5,353 bases of DNA from Gammaproteobacteria bacterium (GTDB lineage: Bacteria; Pseudomonadota; Gammaproteobacteria; Pseudomonadales; Azotimanducaceae): positions 1 to 5,353 of the forward strand of contig JABIVN010000450.1 in NCBI GenBank assembly GCA_018667205.1, written 5' to 3'. Made by a program: the position numbers and the translations under genes. Numbering within the stretch: the stretch's first letter is position 1; each line of letters begins with the position of its first letter. The notes under the pieces are model-generated. The model saw only the letters and a list, made by a program, of their open reading frames with translations. It did not search any database and had not been told where the DNA came from. Positions 1 to 5,353 of this stretch are shown here, piece after piece.

Positions 1-385
1 AGTGATCAACGTAGTCTACTCCTAGCCTTGCCAGGCTGGCATCAACGCCTTCCATAATGTGCTTGCGTGACAACCCACCCTGGTTCGGACCGGGTCCGAG
101 GGGCATCGCCACCTTGGTGGCCAAAACATACTCATGACGAGGCAAAAGCTCCCTTAGCAGTTTACCTACCACCTTTTCGCTGGAGCCCAGTCCATAGATA
201 TCAGCGCAGTCAAAGTAAAAAAGACCATTATCAATCGCCGCCTTGAAAATAGGCCGTGCATCATCCGCCCCAAGCGTCCAATCCCCCTGATGCCCCTTCC
301 CCGGTTCCCCGAAATTCATCGTGCCGAGGGCCATTTCCGAGACTCTGAGGCCCGCGCGACTCCCCAGTTGCACCGATTTCAACAT
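1..385 (-). CDS. Aldo/keto reductase, N-terminal part (cut by left window edge)
   Basis: The first 128 residues of a cytosolic NAD(P)H-dependent oxidoreductase of the aldo/keto reductase superfamily are visible; the rest lies beyond the left edge. The start of the TIM barrel is clear: a beta-hairpin ending in LGTMNFG (residues 20-26), then FDCADIYG (58-65) with the catalytic Asp59 and Tyr64, and ATKV (89-92) with the catalytic Lys91. SRKHI and SLARLGVDYVDH follow near the edge; the active-site His would come just past it. The insert GEPGKGHQGDWTL resembles the YajO-type branch of the family from memory. The start at 385 is chosen because AAGGA lies 7 nt upstream and the family usually begins a few residues before the first strand. 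An in-frame ATG at 403 would add MKKELK but has no Shine-Dalgarno. The gene is divergent from the crotonase-fold gene. The substrate is unknown; such enzymes reduce aldehydes or ketones. The family call is secure. Confidence 0.93.
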   Translation of the reverse strand, partial: MLKSVQLGSRAGLRVSEMALGTMNFGEPGKGHQGDWTLGADDARPIFKAAIDNGLFYFDCADIYGLGSSEKVVGKLLRELLPRHEYVLATKVAMPLGPGPNQGGLSRKHIMEGVDASLARLGVDYVDH

Positions 386-392
386 TTTTAAT

Positions 393-397
393 TCCTT
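393..397 (-). promoter_or_regulatory. Ribosome binding site of the aldo/keto reductase
   Basis: Read on the minus strand this is AAGGA, followed by 7 nt and then the ATG at 385. It favours the 385 start over the in-frame ATG at 403, whose upstream bases (TCCTCTTTCCTGATGTC) carry no Shine-Dalgarno-like motif. Confidence 0.6.
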
Positions 398-403
398 TTT
401 CAT

Positions 404-505
404 GACATCAGGAAAGAGGATACTACCAGCCGATGGTGATGGTCCGCATCAGCTATTACAATGCCGGGTAATCTTCACTTTTATTTACTACTACTTGGAC
501 ACCCT
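404..505. promoter_or_regulatory. Divergent intergenic region between the reductase and the crotonase-fold gene
   Basis: This stretch separates two divergently transcribed genes, so it should hold promoters for both. The best plus-strand -10 candidate is TACAAT at 457-462 (5 of 6 matches to TATAAT). The hexamer 17 bp upstream, TGGTGA at 434-439, matches the -35 consensus at only 3 of 6 positions, so the promoter is weak or activator-dependent if real. It would give a leader of about 35-40 nt to the ATG at 506 and would overlap the alternative ATG at 461. I found no convincing minus-strand promoter and no clear operator palindrome. Confidence 0.3.
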
Positions 506-1294
506 ATGACCTACGAAACGCTGATTTTTGACATAACGGACAGTATCGCAACGATCACCCTGAATAGACCAGACGCAGCCAACGCCATGAATCCTTTGAT
601 GGCCAGGGAATTAAGCGCTATTGCGATTCAGTGCGATGAGTCTCCAGACATCCGCGCTGTGGTCGTTCGCGCAACGGGAAAAATGTTTTGTGCCGGAGGT
701 GATCTCGGGGTGTTCGGTGAAGCTGGCGATGGCGCCGCCGCGCTGATAAAGGAAATGGCCGGCGATCTCCACATGGGTATCTCAAGACTCACGAGAATGA
801 ACGCCCCTGTTATCGCCGCTGTTAATGGAACGGCAGCAGGTGCCGGTTTTAGCCTTGCCCTATCCGCAGACCTTGTGATCTGTGTAGACAGCGCGAAATT
901 TGTGATGGCCTATACCAATGCAGGACTCTCACCAGACGGAAGTTCTTCCTATTTTCTACCGAGGCGCGTCGGCGATCGCAGGGCGCGTGAACTGATGTTG
1001 ACGAACCGCGTATTGTCTGCCGACGAGGCGTTGGACTGGGGTATTGTTAACCAGGTAGTGGCCGAAACAGACCTTGATGAAACGGTCGGGAAACTCGCCG
1101 CTAAAATCGCGGCCGGACCAACACTTGCTTACGGACAGGTGAAATCTCTACTGAACGCATCTTTCGACAATGGCCTGGAAACCCAAATGGAATTGGAGTC
1201 CAGGGGCATTGCAGACATGGCAAGATCCGGGGATGGGAAGGAAGGCATCCAGGCATTTCTAGCTAAACGTAAACCAGAATTTAAGGGCAACTAA
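506..1294 (+). CDS. Enoyl-CoA hydratase/isomerase (crotonase) superfamily protein, PaaG-like active site
   Basis: A 262-residue cytosolic crotonase-fold enzyme acting on a CoA thioester, the usual length for the superfamily. The N-terminal strands (ITLNRPDAANAMN, residues 17-29) are typical. The first oxyanion-hole loop is FCAGGDL (61-67) and the second is NGTAAGAGFSLAL (107-119). The two glutamates of classical enoyl-CoA hydratases appear replaced, by Ser116 and about Tyr136, by eye. Instead SPDGSSSYFLPR (142-153) carries Asp144, where PaaG-type isomerases and some related crotonases have their catalytic Asp. Isomerase or another crotonase reaction is therefore at least as likely as hydration. 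The start at 506 gives a standard N-terminus. An in-frame ATG at 461 would add 15 hydrophobic residues (MPGNLHFYLLLLGHP) and overlaps the likely -10 box. No good Shine-Dalgarno precedes either start. The gene lies 19 bp upstream of the amidohydrolase, probably in one transcript. Superfamily sure; reaction uncertain. Confidence 0.93.
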   Translation: MTYETLIFDITDSIATITLNRPDAANAMNPLMARELSAIAIQCDESPDIRAVVVRATGKMFCAGGDLGVFGEAGDGAAALIKEMAGDLHMGISRLTRMNAPVIAAVNGTAAGAGFSLALSADLVICVDSAKFVMAYTNAGLSPDGSSSYFLPRRVGDRRARELMLTNRVLSADEALDWGIVNQVVAETDLDETVGKLAAKIAAGPTLAYGQVKSLLNASFDNGLETQMELESRGIADMARSGDGKEGIQAFLAKRKPEFKGN

Positions 1295-1300
1295 ACAACT

Positions 1301-1308
1301 AAAGAGAA
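1301..1308 (+). promoter_or_regulatory. Weak ribosome binding site of the amidohydrolase
   Basis: AAAGAGAA precedes the ATG at 1314 with a gap of 5-7 nt. It is a poor Shine-Dalgarno match. With only 19 nt between the upstream stop (1292-1294) and this start, translation probably depends partly on ribosomes finishing the upstream gene. It is the only candidate supporting the full-length start that includes the Cys-rich extension. Confidence 0.4.
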
Positions 1309-1313
1309 ATAGC

Positions 1314-3116
1314 ATGCTTAAAGAAACTAACAGTGTTGAGGTCACCCCGGATTTTCATGATCTGGCATCTTGCCCCGTTCATACGAAAGAACCCTGCACC
1401 TGTTGTTCCCCTGCCTTTTCGATGATGGCTGAACTGGCTGACTGGGACGCGATGACCACCCCTGAGGTATGGAACGTCTCGGGTAAAGACAGGGAGGTTT
1501 ATACCCCGACCTGCACTGTCGTGTTTATCAACGCAAACATTCTGACGATGGACGAAGCGTTCAGTGAAGCAACCTGCATTGCTATAAAAGGTGAAAAAAT
1601 CCTTGCCGTCGGTGACCGCGATGACATGGACGGTCTGGATGAACCGGATGTTGAGATCATAGATTGTGCCGGGAAAACAATCCTGCCTGGATTTATTGAG
1701 CCACACTTTCATTTTTTGCCCTGCTCAACGATGGAGCAGATAGAAAACGTTGGACCATTTCGGTTCGAGACTGTGCAAGGCGCATTGGATCGGTTAAAAC
1801 AACTTGCTGCCGAAGCAGGCCCAGACGAATGGATTATGGGGCGGCAATTTGACCCGTCTCTACAGGAAGGGCCTGACCTACTTACACGGGATCTGTTAGA
1901 CGCTGTGTGCACCGATAAGCCGGTGTTTGTTTACAACGCTTCCCTGCACTTTGCTTACTGCAATAGTAAAGCGCTCGAGATAGCCGGTATCACAAAGGAC
2001 ACACCGGACGCACCAAACTCCCCCTACGGCAGGGATGAAGACGGCGAACCCAACGGAGTGCTGATTGGAGGCGGCGCTTATAGCTCGGTTATTAAGCACA
2101 ACCAGGCCACGCGCGGAATCGATCTCGTCTCAAGTAGCCTGAAGGTTATCGAGCGAGCAAATAGTCTTGGTATCACGATGTTCTGCGACCAGGCGACAGG
2201 CATGACGAGAGGCGTCAAAGAGATAGACGTTTACAACGCGATTGCAGAATCAGGGCAAATGACCACCAGGCTCCGCTACTCACTAAGCTACGGTATCCAG
2301 GAGAAGTGGGATGCAACCAGTATCGCCTGCGGCGATGGTGATGAACTGGTTCGCTGCACAACCTGGAAAATAGTGTCTGACGGGTCAAACCAAGGGTTTT
2401 CGGGTTTACAGCGTGAACCCTATCTTTACCGCGAGGACAAAGGGCTACCCTATGTTGATCCTGATGATCTAAAAGCGATGGTAATGGACCGCGCCAGTAA
2501 AGGTTGGGCTCTCGCGATTCATGCGAATGGTGATCAGGCCATTGATAATACCCTGGACGCTTATGCGGCAGCTTTCGAGGCCGGTCTCCTGACGAATACA
2601 CCCTGTAGAATTGAACACTGCTCGATCCTGCATGATGATCAAATTGATCGAATGGCTAAGATGGGTATCTCACCAAGCTTTCTTATCGGACATGTTTTTT
2701 ATTGGGGCCAGGCTATGCGCGACAAGGTGTTTGGTCATACAAAGGCGAACCTGCTCGACAGAACCGGTGCCTGTGAGGCCAAGGGTATCAGATGGACCCT
2801 ACATTCAGATGAACCGGTGAGTGAAATGGGACCATTGCGCTGTATTGAAAATGCAGTGACCAGAAAGATATGGAAAGAGCCTGGAACGATTCTCGCGCCC
2901 GAAGAATGTATATCTGTTGATGCAGCACTACGCGCAGTCACCAGAGACGCCGCTTGGCAGTGTCATTCAGATCACGAAGTAGGCACATTGGAACCAGGGA
3001 AGTTTGCAGACCTGGTGATGCTAGAGAGCGACCCGCGGGCGGTAGAGCCAGACAGCATTAGCGACATTCAAGTTCTGGAAACTTGGATGGGGGGACGCAG
3101 AGTATTCAACGGGTAG
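1314..3116 (+). CDS. Amidohydrolase family 3 (YtcJ-like) metal-dependent hydrolase
   Basis: A 600-residue probable cytosolic metallohydrolase with no signal peptide. The conserved N-terminal strand region (FINANILTMD, 71-80) leads to the HxH metal motif PHFH (His131, His133). Other likely metal ligands are Lys352 in WKIVSDGS, a candidate carboxylated lysine; His403 in IHANGD; His435 in IEHC; and Asp499 in HSDEPV, which also acts as the general base in this superfamily. The C-terminal beta-sandwich returns at GTLEPGKFADLVML (557-570), and the protein ends in the normal family manner with GGRRVFNG. Family members include N-substituted formamide deformylase, of similar size, but most substrates are unknown. 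Residues 1-66 are an unusual extension with Cys20, His23, Cys28, Cys30 and Cys31. The start at 1314 fits the 19-bp gap after the preceding stop and a weak AAAGAG upstream; Met37/38 are less likely starts. The stop codon lies inside the first unit of a tandem repeat. Family sure; substrate unknown. Confidence 0.95.
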   Translation: MLKETNSVEVTPDFHDLASCPVHTKEPCTCCSPAFSMMAELADWDAMTTPEVWNVSGKDREVYTPTCTVVFINANILTMDEAFSEATCIAIKGEKILAVGDRDDMDGLDEPDVEIIDCAGKTILPGFIEPHFHFLPCSTMEQIENVGPFRFETVQGALDRLKQLAAEAGPDEWIMGRQFDPSLQEGPDLLTRDLLDAVCTDKPVFVYNASLHFAYCNSKALEIAGITKDTPDAPNSPYGRDEDGEPNGVLIGGGAYSSVIKHNQATRGIDLVSSSLKVIERANSLGITMFCDQATGMTRGVKEIDVYNAIAESGQMTTRLRYSLSYGIQEKWDATSIACGDGDELVRCTTWKIVSDGSNQGFSGLQREPYLYREDKGLPYVDPDDLKAMVMDRASKGWALAIHANGDQAIDNTLDAYAAAFEAGLLTNTPCRIEHCSILHDDQIDRMAKMGISPSFLIGHVFYWGQAMRDKVFGHTKANLLDRTGACEAKGIRWTLHSDEPVSEMGPLRCIENAVTRKIWKEPGTILAPEECISVDAALRAVTRDAAWQCHSDHEVGTLEPGKFADLVMLESDPRAVEPDSISDIQVLETWMGGRRVFNG

Positions 3117-3290
3117 GAGTCTTCAACCAGGTAGAAGTCTTCAACCAGGTAGAAGTCTTCAACCGGGTAGGAGTCTTCAACCGGGTAGGAGTCTTCAACC
3201 GGGCAGGAGTCTTCAACCGGATAGCAGTCTTCAACCGGGTAGCAGCCTTCAACTGGTTAACAGTCTTTAACTGGTTAACAGTCTTTAACC
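3105..3290. repeat. 18-bp tandem repeat array, about 10 units, starting inside the amidohydrolase 3' end
   Basis: Units follow the consensus TTCAACCGGGTAGGAGTC. Unit starts are 3105 (17 bp, one C missing), 3122, 3140, 3158, 3176, 3194, 3212, 3230, 3248 and 3266, with a fragment TTTAACC at 3284-3290. Units 3122 and 3140 are identical, as are 3158 and 3176; 3248 and 3266 differ by one base. Divergence from consensus grows to the right: GGTAGGAGTC becomes GGTAGCAGTC and then GGTTAACAGTC. The first unit is the amidohydrolase's own last codons and stop (TTC AAC GGG TAG), so the array most simply arose by duplication of the gene end. The period is a multiple of three, so it keeps long open frames on both strands; these encode FNRVGV-like or LKTPTR-like hexapeptides. 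I see no protein family in them. The array lies between two convergent genes. Confidence 0.95.
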
Positions 3291-3291
3291 A
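3272..3291. repeat. Short inverted repeat at the distal end of the array
   Basis: TGGTTAA (3272-3278) and TTAACCA (3285-3291) are perfect reverse complements around a 6-nt loop, CAGTCT. A near copy with one G-T pair occurs one repeat unit earlier (3255-3260 with 3267-3272). The AT-rich 7-bp stem has no following T run, so it is a poor intrinsic terminator. It arises from the drift of the last units to GGTTAAC. Confidence 0.5.
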
Positions 3292-3303
3292 AAGTGTTAG
3301 AAC

Positions 3304-3331
3304 TCTCACTGACGATCTCGCTGCAGTGAGA
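3304..3331. terminator. Inverted repeat between convergent genes, possible bidirectional terminator
   Basis: TCTCACTG (3304-3311) and CAGTGAGA (3324-3331) are perfect reverse complements, giving an 8-bp stem and 12-nt loop. It lies between the amidohydrolase and P450 gene ends, where a shared terminator is expected. Neither strand shows a U tract after the stem, so it is not a canonical intrinsic terminator. It could instead stabilise a 3' end, or be chance. The remaining intergenic sequence to 3400 shows no gene or other clear signal. Confidence 0.35.
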
Positions 3332-3400
3332 CAACGCATCTATTCGATCATTTCGCTGAATGAACCCATAGCCACGAGTCCCTGCCAACCCTTATTGCTT

Positions 3401-4657
3401 TTACTTTCTTGTAATAACGACGGGTAAGGACTGGTAGCCCTTGATCAGAGTAGATCGATTCCGAACAGGTTCCCCCACGACCTCAATCGAAGAAATTCTT
3501 GGTAATAGCTCCTCCCAGAGCACACGCACCTGCATTTCGGCAAGCCGGTTTCCCATGCACCGGTGAATCCCAAACCCAAAGGAAAGGTGCGCCCTGGCAT
3601 TCTTGCGATCGATTTGAAGCTCATGAGGGGACTCAAACACCTCAGTGTCACGATTACCCGAGGCATACCACATAGCGACCTTGTCTCCCTTCCTGATGTT
3701 ATGACCTTCAAAATTCACATCCTCAAGTGCCGTTCTGCGCATGTAGGTCACCGGCGTCTGCCAGCGAATGATCTCGGCAACCATATTTGAAATAAGGGAC
3801 GGATCGGCATTCAGCTTTTTAAACTCTCCTGGGTATTGGTTCAGCGCCAACACACCACCCGTAATTGAGTTACGGGTAGTATCATTGCCGCCCACGATCA
3901 AGAGCAGCAAATTGCCAAAAAATTCTTCCTGCGGCATGTCTCGCGTGGCTTTTCCCCTAAGCAGCATCGACAGCAGATCGTTACCCACAGGGTTGGCTTT
4001 TCGCGCTTCCCATAAGGCCATAAAGTAATCAAAACATTCCCGGAGTTCGCGATTGCGCTGCTCCAACGATTCAATAATGCCAGAGTCAACACTTGCAGTA
4101 GATATGTCAGACCATCGTGCTAATTTGTAACGATCTTCAAAGGGAAGGTCGAATAACGTCGCAAGCATCTGGATGGTTAACTCGGTCGAGACTTTCTCTA
4201 CCCAGTCAATCGGTTCACCCTCAGGAAGTTGGTCAACGATCAGGACTGCGCGTTCCCTGATGACAGACTCCAACGCCGCAAGGTTTGATGGACCGGTAAC
4301 CGGCGCAACAACTTTTCGCTGCTCATCGTGCCGGGGTTGATCCATAGAAATAAAATTATTATTCGAGCTGTAATCTTCATCGATAAAGGTAACTGACGGT
4401 TCAGATGAAAACTGCTGATGGTTCGCGTCAACTTTTCGGATATCAGCATACCGGGTGATCGACCAGAAGGGTCCAGCGTAGCTGTGCTCATGAAAATAAA
4501 CCGGCGCCTCTGTGCGCAGCCTCTCCAGATAAGGAAAATGAACATTGTCTTGGTATAAACGCCGATCAGTTGGATCTATATCTTCAAGCGGCAAACTAAA
4601 AGCAAGATCACGCTCATGCTCCAACCGGGAGAGATCGTCGGCAGCCGCATTAGCCAT
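3401..4657 (-). CDS. Cytochrome P450, CYP153-like
   Basis: A complete 418-residue soluble bacterial class I P450 that would use ferredoxin and ferredoxin reductase, neither encoded here. The I-helix oxygen-activation motif is GGNDTT (256-261, Thr260), the ExxR motif is EIIR (Glu295, Arg298), and the heme loop FGFGIHRCMGNRLAE (360-374) carries the thiolate ligand Cys367. The sequences MDQPRHDEQRK (105-115), GGNDTTRNSITGGVLA, RWQTPVTYMRRTA and the GIHRC...GNRLAEMQ heme region closely match my recollection of CYP153, a family of terminal hydroxylases of alkanes and alicyclic or aromatic side chains. Other terpenoid or steroid side-chain P450s share parts of this pattern, so the subfamily is less certain than the fold. 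There is no N-terminal membrane anchor. The ATG lies 2 bp after the acyl-CoA dehydrogenase stop (TAATCATG), so the two are probably co-transcribed and translationally coupled. The likely role is hydroxylation of a hydrophobic substrate feeding CoA-thioester oxidation. Confidence 0.95.
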   Translation of the reverse strand: MANAAADDLSRLEHERDLAFSLPLEDIDPTDRRLYQDNVHFPYLERLRTEAPVYFHEHSYAGPFWSITRYADIRKVDANHQQFSSEPSVTFIDEDYSSNNNFISMDQPRHDEQRKVVAPVTGPSNLAALESVIRERAVLIVDQLPEGEPIDWVEKVSTELTIQMLATLFDLPFEDRYKLARWSDISTASVDSGIIESLEQRNRELRECFDYFMALWEARKANPVGNDLLSMLLRGKATRDMPQEEFFGNLLLLIVGGNDTTRNSITGGVLALNQYPGEFKKLNADPSLISNMVAEIIRWQTPVTYMRRTALEDVNFEGHNIRKGDKVAMWYASGNRDTEVFESPHELQIDRKNARAHLSFGFGIHRCMGNRLAEMQVRVLWEELLPRISSIEVVGEPVRNRSTLIKGYQSLPVVITRK

Positions 4658-4659
4658 GA

Positions 4660-5353
4660 TTAGTCCGGAAGCCCAAGAACTCGTTTACTGATGATATTCA
4701 TTTGAACCTCATTGGTACCTCCATAAATAGTGACAGCCCGATCACGCAGCCATCCACGAGTAGATTCAGATTCTTCCTCGGTGAATCCCTCACCTTCCCA
4801 GCCAACACCGGCAATGCCCCGCAGTTCAGATTTCAGCGATGAGCTATCTTTGGCGACAGTAGAACCCACGAGCTTGAAGATTGAAGTTGTCGCGCCTGGC
4901 GCTTTACCCGAGCGGCTCTCATCCGCAACTCGTTGGACCGTTAACTCGAGCGACTTCTCAAGCATTGTCTGTTTGGTTATTTTATCCCGGGCTTCAGAGT
5001 CTATGAGCTTTCCGCCTGAGTCGCCCAGATATTTTTTAGCGACAGCGGCATAGGGGTTAACCGGCTTGCCTTTTCTTTTGGTGCGCACCGATGAAGAAGA
5101 ACGCTCGTATTGCAGCAGCCTTTTACCTACGGTCCAGCCTTTATTCAAGTCCCCAACAAGATCGTCGCGGCGCGCTACGGCACTATCAAAAAAGGTTTCG
5201 CAAAAAGGTGATGAGCCTGAGATCAGCGCAATCGGCTTTACTGTCACTCCGGGCTGGTCCATTTCGAGCAGCACAAAACTGATACCGTCATGCTTTGCAG
5301 CATTCGGATCGGTTCGCACCAGCGCAAACATCCAATCGGCATGCTGTGCTCCA
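4660..5353 (-). CDS. Acyl-CoA dehydrogenase, C-terminal part (cut by right window edge)
   Basis: The last 230 residues of an FAD-dependent acyl-CoA dehydrogenase. The frame stays open to the right edge and begins GAQHADWMFALVRTD, the end of the middle beta-domain, so the ATG at 5331 is internal and the true start lies outside. Next come FVLLEMDQPGV, the FCETFFDSAV strand and NKGWTVGKRLLQYER, which opens the C-terminal helical domain. The protein ends with IYGGTNEVQMNIISKRVLGLP. Medium-chain enzymes have their catalytic Glu just before GT in that last motif; here it is Gly. The Glu in QYER (visible residue 83) sits where isovaleryl-CoA dehydrogenase has its base, so activity is plausible. This arrangement is common in dehydrogenases for branched, cyclic or steroid-type acyl-CoAs. 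The gene is upstream of, and almost touching, the P450 gene. Electrons would pass to electron-transferring flavoprotein. Family sure; substrate unknown. Confidence 0.93.
   Translation of the reverse strand, partial: GAQHADWMFALVRTDPNAAKHDGISFVLLEMDQPGVTVKPIALISGSSPFCETFFDSAVARRDDLVGDLNKGWTVGKRLLQYERSSSSVRTKRKGKPVNPYAAVAKKYLGDSGGKLIDSEARDKITKQTMLEKSLELTVQRVADESRSGKAPGATTSIFKLVGSTVAKDSSSLKSELRGIAGVGWEGEGFTEEESESTRGWLRDRAVTIYGGTNEVQMNIISKRVLGLPD

Noticed and set aside
461..505. Upstream ATG adding 15 residues to the crotonase-fold protein
   Set aside because: The added residues are not typical of the family, the ATG overlaps the best -10 candidate, and it has no Shine-Dalgarno. The start at 506 gives the normal N-terminus.
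321..509. Plus-strand 62-codon open frame
   Set aside because: It runs antisense to the aldo/keto reductase start and overlaps the crotonase gene start. Its composition is that of a shadow frame.
1299..1712. Minus-strand 137-codon open frame opposite the amidohydrolase
   Set aside because: The plus strand here encodes conserved amidohydrolase motifs including HxH. The antisense translation has no recognisable domain.
2215..2601. Minus-strand 128-codon open frame opposite the amidohydrolase
   Set aside because: It overlaps the metal-ligand region of a clear plus-strand gene, and its product shows no family features.
3105..3290. CRISPR array
   Set aside because: Units are 18 bp and directly adjacent with no unique spacers, and no cas genes are nearby.
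3106..3339. Minus-strand open frame of 77 codons with LKTPTR-like repeats
   Set aside because: It is the reverse reading of the same array. The basic repetitive composition follows from the repeat, and no start signal or family match is visible.
3083..3427. Plus-strand open frame of 114 codons with FNRVGV-like hexapeptides as a stand-alone gene
   Set aside because: Its start lies within the amidohydrolase and most of it is the 18-bp array, which stays open only because the period is a multiple of three. It has no Shine-Dalgarno or recognisable domain. It is kept only as a possible frameshift tail.
4240..4545. Second minus-strand frame of 101 codons within the P450 gene
   Set aside because: It is an alternative frame of a gene with all P450 hallmarks, and lacks its own start signal and any domain.
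5091..5282. Plus-strand 63-codon Arg/Ala-rich open frame
   Set aside because: It is antisense to the acyl-CoA dehydrogenase, and its composition is typical of reverse-frame translation.

Overview
The window reads as bacterial chromosome of moderate GC with dense, well-formed genes. Protein style, GC and gene content suggest a proteobacterium, possibly a marine gammaproteobacterium that degrades hydrophobic or alicyclic compounds. That taxonomic guess is inference; there is no rRNA or other marker gene here. I see no tRNA, rRNA, CRISPR array, insertion sequence or phage gene.

Layout, left to right: (1) the N-terminal part of an aldo/keto reductase on the minus strand, cut by the left edge; (2) a short divergent intergenic region (about 386-505); (3) a plus-strand pair 19 bp apart, an enoyl-CoA hydratase/isomerase superfamily gene followed by a 600-residue YtcJ-type amidohydrolase; (4) a convergent intergenic region (3117-3400) holding an 18-bp tandem repeat array of about ten units that begins inside the last codons of the amidohydrolase, followed by an 8-bp-stem inverted repeat; (5) a minus-strand pair in which the C-terminal part of an acyl-CoA dehydrogenase (cut by the right edge) is followed 2 bp later by a complete CYP153-like cytochrome P450.

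Taken together the genes look like catabolism. The P450 would hydroxylate a hydrocarbon-like substrate. The acyl-CoA dehydrogenase and the crotonase-fold enzyme act on CoA thioesters in beta-oxidation-like steps. The aldo/keto reductase and amidohydrolase are accessory redox and hydrolytic enzymes. No substrate can be named from the sequence.

The least ordinary features are the 18-bp array seeded at the amidohydrolase stop codon, where one missing base in the first unit decides whether the protein stops or continues into a hexapeptide-repeat tail; the Cys-rich N-terminal extension of the amidohydrolase; and the replacement of both classical hydratase glutamates in the crotonase-fold enzyme.
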